Shown here: positions 51,290-60,038 of the stretch, in pieces
How positions within the stretch are numbered: position 1 is the first letter of the stretch
How the letters are laid out: every line of letters starts with the position of its first letter
Source of the DNA: an uncultured Gellertiella sp.
GTDB lineage: Bacteria > Pseudomonadota > Alphaproteobacteria > Rhizobiales > Rhizobiaceae
Direction: 5' to 3'
Length of the DNA stretch: 64,000 nt
NCBI RefSeq assembly: GCF_963457605.1
Contig: NZ_OY735139.1
Location: 558,001-622,000 of the forward strand
The notes under the pieces: model-generated
Seen by the model: the letters and a program-made list of their open reading frames with translations, nothing else
Databases searched by the model: none
Told to the model about the DNA's origin: nothing
Translations under genes and position numbers: made by a program

Positions 51290-51622
51290 TTTAGAGTCTG
51301 TCAGGTTCTTATTGAACCAGACAGACTCCAAGCAAATTTGTTTTCGTTTGTCTTTTCGGGAAAACCGGATTCCACTTTTCCCTGACAAACTCTAGGATTT
51401 CTCAGGGAAAACACGCAAACGACGTTTTGCGTCTGGAATCCGGTTTTCCCGCTCAAACTCGCTTGAGCGGGCGAACGTATTCGCGCGAAAAGACAAACGA
51501 AAGCAAAGAAAATGAGAGCCCGTCGGGTTCAATGTGAACCTGGCAGACTCCAAGGGCCAGGAGTCCGGTTGAACGCAGGCAGGAGCCTGCCTGGTTCACA
51601 TTCAACCCGACGGGCTCCAGAT
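51290..51622. repeat. Dense nested palindromes in the spacer
   Basis: Several long inverted repeats share this 330-bp spacer: GGGAAAACCGGATTCCA (51359-) with TGGAATCCGGTTTTCCC (to about 51451); TTTCGTTTGTCTTTTCG (51346-) with CGAAAAGACAAACGAAA (to about 51502); and GAGCCCGTCGGGTTCAATGT (51509-) with its near-complement ending GACGGGCTC (51618). Smaller hairpins lie inside. It also serves as the 3' region of the two convergent genes on either side. No gene is seen in it. Confidence 0.8.
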
Positions 51623-51637
51623 CCACCTCATGACGGC

Positions 51638-52801
51638 TCACGCCCCAGCCTTGCGATAGAGGGCTGCGAGTTGGGTGGGTGATGACGGCAGTTCCGGCAC
51701 CACGACAAGCGTCGAGATCTGGCCGCGTTTGAAGGCTCTGAGGAAGGGCTGGTAGTCCTGGAAGGCGACGCAGCCGTGCGAGCCGATCCGGCCGCGCAGC
51801 AAATTGGTATGGGTCAGGAGCCCGGTCCGGTTTTTCGGGTCGCGACCGTCGATCGAGGTCATCCGGATGGCTTCCACACCGTAGAACCGCTTTTCGCGCA
51901 TCGACAGGCGATAGGTGCCGGCAGGCGTCGGGCCCCGCATGGCGACATTCTCGTAGCGCGGATTGTCGCGCATGTTGCCGATGCCGGAATGGGCGCGCAG
52001 CTTTGTTCCGTCAGGCAGATAGACGGTGGCATTGGACACATCGTAGATCGCGACCTTCGCGGCATTTCCCTGCCACGCGCCGGTGCTGGCCTTGTGATTG
52101 AACAGATCGCCAAACAGCGAGCGCCCGGGTTTTGCGACCGCGACATCCTGTCTGTTGCCGAGGCTTTTGCGTGCAGCAGGCTTTTGGTCGGCGGACTTCG
52201 GCCCGGGGGCGGCGGTTTCGGTCAGCGGCCTGGTTTCCGGCAGCGGGATCTCGCCGGGAAGTGCCACCGCCTCGTCCGGATCTTCCTTCGGCAGCACGAG
52301 ATCGAAGGGCTCGCTGTCATCGGCCGGAACATCTTCCACCAGTGCGGTGACCAGAGATGGCCTGGCATCGGTCTTTTCCTGCGGTTCTGCCGGCGTTTTG
52401 ACGGGCACGGCCAATGCCAGCAGCGTCGCGGCCTCAGCCCTCTTGCGCTTTTCCGCCAGCGCCAGCTGGACGGCGAGGCTGCGCTGATGCGCCTTGCGGA
52501 TGGCATCGTCGGTCAGCCGGGCCTCCCGGAGCTCGCTTTCGGTTGGTTGCAGGAAGCGTGATGATTTGACGGCTTTGGGCGCGGGATCGAAACGGCGTGT
52601 GTCAGAGGCCACCAGCTTGAGATCGAATGTACCTTCGGACAGGGTGTGCGCCGCCTCATGCATGGCACTCAGCGTCGAGGCGAGACCCCAGACAGATCCG
52701 GCAGCAAAGCTGCAGGACAGCAGGGCACCAAGAACGAAGCTTCGGGAAAGACCCCGGCCGGATTTTGCGGCGGAACGCGCAGACTTGTTCACAGACGCCA
52801 T
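51638..52801 (-). CDS. Exported DUF2778 (Tlde1-like) L,D-transpeptidase-fold protein
   Basis: This 387-residue protein has an N-terminal membrane anchor (SFVLGALLSCSFAAGSVWGLA), a long Pro/Ala/Glu-rich linker (about 60-225) and a C-terminal catalytic domain (about 235-375). The domain contains HSGIGNMRDNPRYENVAMRGPTPAGTY and LLTHTNLLRGRIGSHGCVAFQD, the latter with the His-x(n)-Ser-His-Gly-Cys active site of L,D-transpeptidase-like/DUF2778 enzymes. Such proteins cut or exchange peptidoglycan cross-links in the periplasm; the Salmonella relative Tlde1 is a secreted effector, but the anchor and linker here argue for a housekeeping cell-wall role. Confidence 0.85.
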   Translation of the reverse strand: MASVNKSARSAAKSGRGLSRSFVLGALLSCSFAAGSVWGLASTLSAMHEAAHTLSEGTFDLKLVASDTRRFDPAPKAVKSSRFLQPTESELREARLTDDAIRKAHQRSLAVQLALAEKRKRAEAATLLALAVPVKTPAEPQEKTDARPSLVTALVEDVPADDSEPFDLVLPKEDPDEAVALPGEIPLPETRPLTETAAPGPKSADQKPAARKSLGNRQDVAVAKPGRSLFGDLFNHKASTGAWQGNAAKVAIYDVSNATVYLPDGTKLRAHSGIGNMRDNPRYENVAMRGPTPAGTYRLSMREKRFYGVEAIRMTSIDGRDPKNRTGLLTHTNLLRGRIGSHGCVAFQDYQPFLRAFKRGQISTLVVVPELPSSPTQLAALYRKAGA

Positions 52802-53147
52802 GACACAGATACCCGATACTCGTTACGTGACGCGGACATGAAACACGGGTCCGCCGGTCGTTACACTGCCCGGCCCTGCGGAGAATGACCTGCCGCACCT
52901 GCACCGAACGGGTAAACTATGAACAAATATGGTAATCAAATCCTAAACGGGCCGTAGCCGCTGGATGGAAAATTCGGGTTGGGGAACCGTTTCGGCGACC
53001 GGCAGGCGGTGCTCATCCTGTCGCCGCAGCGAGGCAAAATCAGGGCGGGCGGTGCCTTTTATCCCGAAACCGTCTTTCCTCCAGAGCAGCAATGCTGTGG
53101 CTTGAAGGCGGTCCCGTCCCCGTCCTGCCTGTCCCCCGTCCTGCCAG
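52802..53147. other. Intergenic region with no supportable gene
   Basis: The region lies between the transpeptidase-like gene start and the 3' end of the MerR gene. A minus frame is open across much of it but continues through the MerR gene without a start or ribosome site of its own, so I do not call it. It should contain the transpeptidase promoter. Confidence 0.45.
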
Positions 53148-53570
53148 TCACTCCGGCTCGCCGCGCTCCATCTGACCTGTCCGGATGGTGGCCTGGGCCA
53201 AAAGGTTGCGGAAGGTGGGGCATTCCATGTGGGAGGGTGCTGCGCAATCGGCGATATGGCGGAGCGTATCGCGCAATACCGCAAGTTCGCGGATCTGGTC
53301 GTCCAGCCTGTTGGCCCGGTCAAGCAGGAGGGGTCGGGGAAGGTCCGGCAGTCCGTCCCTGCCGAACATCCGGCCAATCTCCCCCAGCGAAAAGCCGGCC
53401 GATTTCGCCAGGGCAATCAACTTGAGCTGCAACAGCACTTCAGGCGGAAATTGCCGGCGCAAGCCACGCCGCGCGACCGAGGTAATCAACCCGGTTTCCT
53501 CATAGTAGCGCAGCGCCGAAGGCTTCACCCGGCTGCGCGACGCGACCTCGCCGATATCCAGAAATTTCAT
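53148..53570 (-). CDS. MerR-family transcriptional regulator
   Basis: This 140-residue protein starts at ATG 53570 with the classic MerR opening MKFLDIGEVASRSRVKPSALRYYEETGLI, winged helix with RRQFPPEVLLQLKLIALAKSAGFSLGEIG, and a C-terminal dimer helix. Three cysteines do not form the SoxR iron-sulfur pattern (CxxCxCx5C), so it is not SoxR despite the operator type. The start lies next to a SoxR-like palindrome and the divergent MFS gene, so it most likely controls that exporter and itself in response to a small ligand. Confidence 0.88.
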   Translation of the reverse strand: MKFLDIGEVASRSRVKPSALRYYEETGLITSVARRGLRRQFPPEVLLQLKLIALAKSAGFSLGEIGRMFGRDGLPDLPRPLLLDRANRLDDQIRELAVLRDTLRHIADCAAPSHMECPTFRNLLAQATIRTGQMERGEPE

Positions 53571-53575
53571 GCTTG

Positions 53576-53595
53576 ACCTCAAGTGGACTTGAAGT
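53576..53595 (+). promoter_or_regulatory. SoxR/MerR-type operator between merR-like and MFS genes
   Basis: ACCTCAAGTGGACTTGAAGT is a dyad (ACCTCAAGT and ACTTGAAGT, one mismatch, 2-bp centre) very close to the SoxR-box class CCTCAAGTnnACTTGAGG. It sits just 5 bp upstream of the MerR start codon and 44 bp before the MFS start; TTGACC at 53574 could be the -35 box of an over-spaced MerR promoter. Confidence 0.65.
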
Positions 53596-53639
53596 GGCAC
53601 TGTGACGGCGAACGGTCATTCAAGCAAGAGGTCAAGGAC

Positions 53640-54510
53640 ATGAAACAAGGGAAATCGGGGTTCGGCAATGCCGCGCAACGGCGCATGACCATCACGCTGG
53701 CGCTGGCCATGCTGCTGGCGTCACTCGGCACCAGCATAGCCAATATCGCGTTGCCGTCGCTGGCGACGGCATTTTCGGCACCGTTTGCGCAGGTGCAGGC
53801 TGTGGTGGCTGGCTATCTCGCAGCCCTGACGGTGACGGTCATTGTCGCCGGCCGGCTCGGCGACCGGTTCGGGCTGAAGCGCGGGCTCACCGGCGGCCTT
53901 GGCCTGTTTGCCATGGCCTCGCTGCTGTGCGCCGTTGCGCCGGGCCTGTGGTGGCTGGTTGGCGCGCGTGTCCTGCAGGGCATTGGCGCGGCCTTTCTCA
54001 TGACCCTGTCGATGGCCCTGATGCGCCAGACTGCGGCACCGGCGCAGCTTGGACGGGCGATGGGACTGCTGGGCACGGTCTCGGCGCTCGGCACGGCTCT
54101 CGGCCCCGCGCTCGGCGGCCTGCTGATCCCGCTTGCCGGCTGGCAGGGGCTGTTCTGGCTGCAACTGCCTCTGGCGCTCATCGCCCTGGTGCTGGCCATC
54201 ACCACCCTGCCCGGCCATGCCGGCAAGACGAACGTCCCATCCGCAAGCCTGTCCTGCGTGCTCGACAGGACACTCGTGCCCAACCTGCTCATCAACGGAC
54301 TGGTTGCCGCCGTGATGATGACGACGCTGGTGGTGGGCCCCTTCTACCTCAGCCTGAGGCTGGGCCTGTCGGCAGCACAGGTCGGCTTCATCATGGCGGT
54401 CGGGCCTGTCATCTCGATACTCAGCGGCCTGCCCTCCGGCAGGCTGGTCGATGCGATGGGAAGCACCAGGGTCCTGACATCGGGGCTTGTTCTCCTGGCG
54501 GCGGGCGCAT
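53640..54510 (+). pseudogene. MFS drug-exporter (DHA2-like) gene truncated by an IS21 end
   Basis: The frame begins at ATG 53640 (AAGAGGTC upstream) and encodes at least eight membrane helices. Motif A is present (AGRLGDRFGLKRGL after helix 2), as is LQGIGAAFLMTLSMALM, typical of drug:H+ antiporters of the 14-helix group. Homology ends at LVLLAAGALHI (54510), where a 105-bp IS21-type end begins; the frame then reads about 30 foreign residues to a stop. Without the last helices the transporter is almost certainly not functional. Confidence 0.85.
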
Positions 54511-54615
54511 TGCATATTTCGGAATTACGGGACACCAGTTTCACTAAATCGCGGACAGTTGTTTCACTAATTCCGGGACAGGTGCTTGAGGTCGATTTTC
54601 GCTTGCCTTGTTGAC
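54511..54615. repeat. 105-bp IS-end-like repeat, copy 2
   Basis: One mismatch separates this from 12324-12428. Here it joins the truncated MFS gene directly to the left end of the intact IS21, without a visible target duplication, which suggests that recombination between IS copies shaped this junction. Confidence 0.8.
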
Positions 54616-54687
54616 TGTTGGTTTTCACGCGGAACTGAGCCGGTTTTTCCACCGAGAAATGAGCCACCTCTGAGTATGGTTTTCTGA

Positions 54688-55482
54688 TCAGGGTTTGGTC
54701 AAGGGATTGGCTTTTTCTCCTCTCTTGTGTGCTGCGGCAGCCGAGCTGGCTTTAAAGCGGAAGCTGTCGTTCCCGGTTTCCAGGATATGGCAACGATGGG
54801 TCAAACGATCGAGCAGGGCGGTCGTCATCTTGGCGTCGCCGAAGACGGTTGCCCATTCGCTGAAGCTGAGGTTGGTGGTGATCACCACGCTGGTCCGCTC
54901 GTAGAGCTTGCTCAACAGGTGGAAGAGCAGCGCTCCGCCGGACGCGCTGAAGGGAAGATATCCCAGTTCGTCCAGGATCAGCAGATCGAGGCGAACCAGC
55001 GTCTCGGCGATCTGGCCTGCCTTGCCTTTGGCCTTCTCCTGTTCGAGAGCATTGACCAGTTCGATGGTCGAGAAGAAGCGGACCTTTCGGCGATGATGCT
55101 CGATGGCCTGGATTCCGAGAGCGGTCGCGACATGCGTTTTGCCAGTGCCAGGGCCACCGATAAGGACAACGTTCTGCGCCCCATCCATGAACTCGCATCG
55201 GTACAGTTGGCGCACGGTGGCCTCGTTGATCTCGCTGGCGGTGAAGTCGAAGCCGGAGATGTCTTTGTACGCAGGAAAGCGGGCAGCCTTCATGTGGTAG
55301 GCAATAGAGCGTACCTCGCGCTCGGCCAATTCGGCCTTCAGCAACTGGGACAGGATGGGCACGGCCGCATCAAAAGCCGGAGCACCTTGCTCGATCAGAT
55401 CCGTGACGGCTTGGGCCATGCCATACATCTTCAGGCTCCGCAGCATGATGACGACGGCGGCGCTGGCGGGATCATGACGCAT
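54688..55482 (-). CDS. istB: IstB, IS21 helper ATPase
   Basis: This 264-residue AAA+ ATPase starts at ATG 55482 with AGGAGG just upstream, inside the istA stop region. Walker [10 protein letters not shown], Walker [10 protein letters not shown] and sensor TTNLSFSEW are present, as is the N-terminal IS21-specific domain ([30 protein letters not shown]). It assembles on target DNA and directs the IstA transposase. The 3' part was copied almost exactly to 10597-11204. Confidence 0.92.
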   Translation of the reverse strand: MRHDPASAAVVIMLRSLKMYGMAQAVTDLIEQGAPAFDAAVPILSQLLKAELAEREVRSIAYHMKAARFPAYKDISGFDFTASEINEATVRQLYRCEFMDGAQNVVLIGGPGTGKTHVATALGIQAIEHHRRKVRFFSTIELVNALEQEKAKGKAGQIAETLVRLDLLILDELGYLPFSASGGALLFHLLSKLYERTSVVITTNLSFSEWATVFGDAKMTTALLDRLTHRCHILETGNDSFRFKASSAAAAHKRGEKANPLTKP

Positions 55483-57004
55483 GGCGGCCTCCTGCGATCC
55501 GGGCGCGTAGGTCATCATAGCGTTCGACATTTGCTTTGGGTTCACGCAGCAAGATCAGAGCCTGTGGCGTATCGATGTCGGGACCATCGATTGTCTTGCC
55601 GTCGATCAGCCGATGCAGCAGGTTCAGCACATGCGTCTTGGTCGCCACCCCCGCATCCAACGCCAGTTCCACAGCCCTGAGGACGACCTGTTCGTCGTGA
55701 TGAAGGACAAGGGCAAGGATATCGGCCATCTCACGATCACCGCCGGGGCGGCGAAGCATCTGATCTTGCAACTGTCTGAAGGCCAGCGGCAATTCCAGGA
55801 AGGGTGCACCATTGCGCAGGGCACCGGGTTTGCGCTGGATGACGGCAAGGTAATGTCGCCAGTCGTAAAACGTTCGCGGCGGCTTGTCGTGGCTGCGCTC
55901 AATGATCCGCACATGTTCGCATAGGATATTGCCCTCGGCCGCAACCACCAGTCTCTCGGGATATATCCGCAGGCTGACGGGCCGGTTCGCAAACGATGCT
56001 GGCACGCTGTAACGATTACGTTCAAAGGTGATCAGGCATGTCGGCGAGACGCGCTTGCTCTGCTCGACGAAGCCATCAAAAGCGGGAGGCAGTGCCATCA
56101 ACGCGGCCTGTTCTGCGACCCAGACGTCGGCGATCGAACCGGGTAATGTGTTGTGTGCAGTCTCGCGCCACAGATCCTGGCAATGCTGTTCCAGCCAGGC
56201 GTTCAGCGCTGCCAGATCAGGGAAGCTTGGCATCTGTTGCCACAGGCGTGGTCGGGCATCCTGGACGTTCTTCTCGACCTGCCCCTTCTCCCAGCCCGCA
56301 GCGGGATTGCAGAACTCAGGCGCGAAGACGTAATGGTTCGTCATCGCGAGGAAACGGATATTGACCTGTCGCTCCTTGCCGCGGCCGACGCGATCGACCG
56401 CCGTCTTCATGTTGTCATAGATTCCCCGCGATGGCACACCGCCGAACACGCGGAATCCGTGCCAATGGGCATCGAAGAGCATCTCGTGCGTTTGCAGCAG
56501 GTATGCCCTGACCAGAAAAGCCCGACTGTGCGATAGCTTGATATGTGCGACCTGAAGCTTCGTGCGCTCGCCGCCGATCACGGCATAATCTTCACTCCAA
56601 TCGAATTGGAATGCTTCGCCTGGGCGGAATGACAGCGGAACGAATATGCCACGGCCCGTCGTCTGCTGCTCACGTTGCCGATCAACTCGCCACTCACGGG
56701 CGAAGGCGGCGACCCGACCATAGGAGCCGGTAAAGCCGAGAGCCACCAGATCGGCATGAACCTGCTTCAGCGTTCGGCGCTGCTTGCGCGACTTCCCGGC
56801 CTCGGTCTTCAGCCAGCCAGCCAGTTTGTCGGCAAAAGGATCGAGCTTGCTTGGTCGTTCCGGTACCGTGAACGTCGGCTCGATCGTACCAGCGCTCAAA
56901 TACTTCGCGATCGTGTTACGCGACAGCCCAGTGCGCCGGCTGATCTCGCGGATCGACTGCTTCTCGCGCAGCGCCATCCGACGGATGATGTTTAAAAGTC
57001 CCAT
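55472..57004 (-). CDS. istA: IstA, IS21 transposase
   Basis: From ATG 57004 (GGAG upstream) the protein has 510 residues: helix-turn-helix ([19 protein letters not shown]), DDE core starting [21 protein letters not shown], then [30 protein letters not shown] and [16 protein letters not shown], with the third catalytic Glu in the last segment. The C-terminal DNA-binding part ([24 protein letters not shown]) is complete. No inactivating change is seen, so the element should be able to move. Confidence 0.92.
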   Translation of the reverse strand: MGLLNIIRRMALREKQSIREISRRTGLSRNTIAKYLSAGTIEPTFTVPERPSKLDPFADKLAGWLKTEAGKSRKQRRTLKQVHADLVALGFTGSYGRVAAFAREWRVDRQREQQTTGRGIFVPLSFRPGEAFQFDWSEDYAVIGGERTKLQVAHIKLSHSRAFLVRAYLLQTHEMLFDAHWHGFRVFGGVPSRGIYDNMKTAVDRVGRGKERQVNIRFLAMTNHYVFAPEFCNPAAGWEKGQVEKNVQDARPRLWQQMPSFPDLAALNAWLEQHCQDLWRETAHNTLPGSIADVWVAEQAALMALPPAFDGFVEQSKRVSPTCLITFERNRYSVPASFANRPVSLRIYPERLVVAAEGNILCEHVRIIERSHDKPPRTFYDWRHYLAVIQRKPGALRNGAPFLELPLAFRQLQDQMLRRPGGDREMADILALVLHHDEQVVLRAVELALDAGVATKTHVLNLLHRLIDGKTIDGPDIDTPQALILLREPKANVERYDDLRARIAGGRHAS

Positions 57005-57117
57005 GTGGATCACTCCGTTGCCCCCGTCGCTCACCGCGTTGGGGGGAAGGTTCACATGGCTCAGTTCTCAATGGAAATTATGCGCCTAACCGGCTCAGTT
57101 CTGCGTGGAAATCAACA

Positions 57118-57449
57118 CCCTTGCGGAGACCGGAGATCGAAAACGCCTGACACGGGGACCCACCTTCGAGGACGTCGACCCGGCCTAGAGAACGGAGGTC
57201 ATCGTCGGTCAGCTGAAGGATGTCGCCGAAGTTCGGCACGCTGCCACCGGCGATGCCCCGGTACTTCTTTCGGTCGAAATCAGGGCCATCCGGGAGGTAT
57301 TTCGGCGCCGTCGCCTTGCATCTGGCGGCGAGGACATGTGCCGGGAACGCGGAGGGTTCGCAGTAGCCGACCATCTCCATTCCGAGCGGCGACCAGGCGG
57401 CGGTTGCGGCGGAGATGCCGGAGAAAGTCGAAAAGACCCTAAGCATCAT
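57118..57449 (-). pseudogene. DNA cytosine-5 methyltransferase, 5' part only
   Basis: About 110 residues remain: FSTFSGISAATAAWSPLGMEMVGYCE is the AdoMet-binding motif I and VDVLEGGSPCQAFSISGLRKG is the catalytic PCQ motif of Dcm-type enzymes. The gene is cut at 57117 by the IS21 right end, so target recognition and the rest of the catalytic fold are missing. Phages and plasmids often carry such methyltransferases; its start overlaps the upstream HTH gene by 4 nt. Confidence 0.85.
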
Positions 57450-57706
57450 GCCGTCAGCCTTTCCACAAGCGCGGCGTGAGACTTGATCGCCTCATCTGCA
57501 GTCCGGGTCAACTTAAGGAGCCGATCCGGGCCGATACGGCGTCGGTTCTGGCCATGTGACCAATACGCCTTCAGCGTCCGCTCCGAGACACCGATGGCCA
57601 AAGCAGTCTCTGTGACGCTTACGCCGCAGCGCTTTAATGTCCTGACGATGGCGCGAACGCGGACCGCAACGTCGTCGTACGTTTCATCTAGTTTCGTATC
57701 CATCAT
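57446..57706 (-). CDS. Small helix-turn-helix protein
   Basis: This 86-residue protein has a helix-turn-helix-like block VSVTETALAIGVSERTLKAYWSHGQNRRRIGPDRLLKL, and a good ribosome site (GAGGAGAAA). It overlaps the methyltransferase fragment by 4 nt. It may be a phage or plasmid regulator, but no family is certain. Confidence 0.65.
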   Translation of the reverse strand: MMDTKLDETYDDVAVRVRAIVRTLKRCGVSVTETALAIGVSERTLKAYWSHGQNRRRIGPDRLLKLTRTADEAIKSHAALVERLTA

Positions 57707-57774
57707 TTTCTCCTCATTTTTGGCTACCGCGACCCCCTCCTACAAGGGGTTTCGCCGCCAGCCACGGCGGCTCA

Positions 57775-58176
57775 TCAGGCGGCGAGCGTGCACCACGAAA
57801 AGCTGATGTCGAGTTCAGCCTGTGCGATCTCGTCGTCGGTCCAGCCGGACCTCCAGTCGTCCTCCGCGAGACGCTTCAGGTGGCGCTGCCAGGCCGCACA
57901 ATGATCAGCTGGCTTGAGCAGGACCGGCCCGAGATAGTCCGTGTCCTCCTTGAGCCACGCCGCGAAATCGCCGCTATAAGGGCGCGCGCTGATGTAGACG
58001 TCGAGCGTGTGCTCGGACCCCTCGTTGACTTCGAGCAGGTCAAAGATGTAGCCGGTCCGCTTGGTCTCTGCGTTCCTGAGCGTGCGGAACAGCCCCATCA
58101 CGATTTTGCCACCGTTCTGTCCCTCGGCCTGGCCGACGACCTCTCCCTCGCGGTTAAAAGCATATGCGTAGTACAT
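57775..58176 (-). CDS. Hypothetical protein (island right arm)
   Basis: This 133-residue protein has a very strong ribosome site (AGGAGGAGG, 6 nt before ATG). The sequence is acidic, without membrane segments; it starts YYAYAFNREGEVVGQAEGQNGG and contains RPYSGDFAAWLKEDTDYLGPVLLKP. No family is recognised. It is typical of small accessory genes on phages or plasmids. Confidence 0.65.
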   Translation of the reverse strand: MYYAYAFNREGEVVGQAEGQNGGKIVMGLFRTLRNAETKRTGYIFDLLEVNEGSEHTLDVYISARPYSGDFAAWLKEDTDYLGPVLLKPADHCAAWQRHLKRLAEDDWRSGWTDDEIAQAELDISFSWCTLAA

Positions 58177-58205
58177 GATATCCTCCTCCTTCTTTAGAGA
58201 CCGCT

Positions 58206-58661
58206 TTAAGCGGCCTCCTCCTCTTCGGTGTCTGACTCAGACACGAACTCGATCATCACGTCTTGGTACTCCTCAGACACGCGAAAACCGCTCTCGCCAA
58301 AGACTTCTGCGACGTCTGAGTCTACATCCACGGCGCACAGGTGATCGGTGTCGCGAAGGATATTCCCGAGCAGAAAAGCATCTTCATAGTAGCCGTGGAG
58401 CGTCTGCAAGCTGGCGTTTTCGCCGTGAACGCGGATCTCCCTGCGCATGCACGACAGCACTTCGTCGTATTGCTCCCGCACGTCTTCTACGACGATTTCT
58501 TCGGCTAGTGACTGTTGCGTACGCGACAGGCTCAGCGCCATATCCCTCAGGTTCTTGTACCCAGCGTCGCGGATGTACAGCCCCACTGCGCCCTGTTCCG
58601 AAGCGGCGACGAAGCAGCCCATTTCAGTGCCGTTCGCAAAAATCTGATAAACTCGGTTCAT
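58206..58661 (-). CDS. Hypothetical acidic protein (island right arm)
   Basis: The 151 residues start MNRVYQIFANGTEMGCFVAASEQGAVGLYIRDAGY, a compact alpha/beta opening, and end in an extremely acidic tail (VSESDTEEEEAA). An AGGAAG ribosome site is present. Together with the gene 29 nt downstream it forms a small minus-strand unit. Function unknown; the acidic character could reflect a DNA-mimic or anti-defence protein, but there is no direct evidence. Confidence 0.6.
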   Translation of the reverse strand: MNRVYQIFANGTEMGCFVAASEQGAVGLYIRDAGYKNLRDMALSLSRTQQSLAEEIVVEDVREQYDEVLSCMRREIRVHGENASLQTLHGYYEDAFLLGNILRDTDHLCAVDVDSDVAEVFGESGFRVSEEYQDVMIEFVSESDTEEEEAA

Positions 58662-58894
58662 ATGCGTGCTTCCTTGATTTGTTTTCCGTCAGCTCGCTGC
58701 TGACAAGAATATGATGTGTCCAGAAAACGGACGCACGCAACACATTTTTTAAAAAATCCATTGTCAACAATTAGTTAGCTAGACTTTTCGAAAGCCCGTA
58801 AACAATCTTTCACGTATTTTTTCGTGACTTTGTCGGCGGATTTGTCACTCGCGGCCGCCGGCCGGATCCTGAATTCGAACTTCAGGAGGAAAAG

Positions 58895-59455
58895 ATGATC
58901 AAGAAATTTCTGATGTACGCTTGGGAGCTGTTTGCCGGACTGCTTCAGGGCATCATGTCTCTGTTCGGTTTCAGCCCGCGCGCGCCGAAACAACAGCACG
59001 ACAACTTGGGCAGGGAGGACATCGCCGCCGCCGAAGCAGAGGCTCGATCCGACGCCGCTGCCGCCGAACTGGTCTCGAAAATCCGGGCACCGGAGGGCGT
59101 CGTGCACGAGTATGCAGTGTCACCCAGTGACAGCCGATCTTCCATCGATCTGAGTCCGCTGTCACCCGAAGAGCAGGACTGGCTGCTGGGCTTGTCCGAC
59201 GGCGAACTCGCGATGCTGGCGGCATCGAGCGAAGAAACGTGCAGGCAGTCGCTTTCAGCGCGGAAAGTAGCCGTGAACGTCCGGCGTCTGCGCGAACGCA
59301 CGGAAGACAAACCAAATCCGGTATCAGCCGTTCTGCGTATCCCAGATCAAGAGGATGACAGATGGCAGCACATTTCGGACATTGTCCGGGGCCAGTACCC
59401 GTCACTCTTCGGAGATAGGGGCGGACCGGTATTGAAACCTCGTTGCCGCGCCTGA
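58895..59455 (+). CDS. Hypothetical membrane-anchored protein (island right arm)
   Basis: This 186-residue protein has a perfect AGGAGG ribosome site. The N-terminus (IKKFLMYAWELFAGLLQGIMSLFGF) is an amphipathic or membrane helix; the middle is Ala/Glu-rich (coiled-coil-like) and the C-terminal part has LSPEEQDWLLGLSDGELAMLAASS. It is transcribed away from the minus-strand genes at 58661, so 58662-58894 holds divergent promoters. Family not recognised. Confidence 0.6.
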   Translation: MIKKFLMYAWELFAGLLQGIMSLFGFSPRAPKQQHDNLGREDIAAAEAEARSDAAAAELVSKIRAPEGVVHEYAVSPSDSRSSIDLSPLSPEEQDWLLGLSDGELAMLAASSEETCRQSLSARKVAVNVRRLRERTEDKPNPVSAVLRIPDQEDDRWQHISDIVRGQYPSLFGDRGGPVLKPRCRA

Positions 59456-59596
59456 CAATCGCAAGCCGCTAGGGGACTTCTGGCGGCTTTTGTATTCGCG
59501 CATGCGGATCGCATGGAAAAGATCTGGGTACTCATGCATGATGTCGCCGTGCCGGTCGACGAGGGCCTCATCTGACAGGTCGATCCGCTCGCTCAT
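59402..59596 (-). CDS. Small hypothetical protein
   Basis: This 64-residue protein (MSERIDLSDEALVDRHGDIMHEYPDLFHAIRMREYKSRQKSPSG begins it, read in parts: acidic first half, basic second half). Its start overlaps the stop of the coiled-coil gene by 4 nt, supporting translation. The 3' end overlaps the opposite-strand gene by about 50 nt. Confidence 0.45.
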   Translation of the reverse strand: MSERIDLSDEALVDRHGDIMHEYPDLFHAIRMREYKSRQKSPSGLRLSGAATRFQYRSAPISEE

Positions 59597-59922
59597 GCGG
59601 AAGCTTTCTGACTGCGCATGCGGTCGATGTGTGCCTGCCGCTGCGCGAGAGCCGCCTTCAGACGCCGAACTTCCGCCTCAAGCGATGCTACATGCCGCAC
59701 AGCCCGGATCGCCACCCGGCCAAGCTCGTCTGCACGGCCGCGAGCCTCGGTCAGTTCGCATGCATATTTATATGCCGCGCGCTCTTCTCGGCGTGCCTCT
59801 GCGGCCTGCCGCCCTGCCGCGGCTGCGTCGGCGAATGAATTGACGAGGTAACTTGTGAGAAGAGTAAGCTCGCCTACCGCGCGACCGGCCGGATCCCTGC
59901 TGTCAAAAATCGTCAAGCCCAT
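59593..59922 (-). CDS. Small coiled-coil protein
   Basis: ATG 59922 with GGAAGG upstream gives 109 residues. The C-terminal half (ADELGRVAIRAVRHVASLEAEVRRLKAALAQRQAHIDRM) is a clear coiled coil; the N-terminal half is Ala/Arg-rich and helical. It is translationally coupled to the next gene by a 4-nt overlap. Function unknown; phage-like small gene. Confidence 0.6.
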   Translation of the reverse strand: MGLTIFDSRDPAGRAVGELTLLTSYLVNSFADAAAAGRQAAEARREERAAYKYACELTEARGRADELGRVAIRAVRHVASLEAEVRRLKAALAQRQAHIDRMRSQKASA

Positions 59923-60038
59923 ACGCAATACCTTCCGTGAACAGGAGGGTATACGATCGGGACCCGGAGTCGACGTCAACGCAGCTCCGCGGAATTTCTC
60001 AGAAGGCAGTTAACATTTCACTGATATTTCAGTGAGAA

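Larger units (their letters stand above)
54616..57117 (-). mobile_element. Intact IS21-family element
   Basis: The 2502-bp element runs from TGTTGGTTTTCACGCGG (left) to the inverted TGTTGATTTCCACGCAG (right, minus strand), with internal repeats of the GAACTGAGCC block at both ends. It encodes istA and istB on the minus strand. No direct duplication is seen: the left flank is ...CTTGTTGAC and the right flank CCCTTGCGG. It interrupts a cytosine methyltransferase gene on its right. Confidence 0.9.

Noticed and set aside
52943..53416. Minus-strand frame overlapping the MerR gene
   Set aside because: It has no start codon with a ribosome site after the MerR gene, and the N-terminal part is a MerR shadow.
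53148..53570. SoxR
   Set aside because: The operator is SoxR-like, but the protein lacks the four-cysteine iron-sulfur motif, so only the MerR family is claimed.
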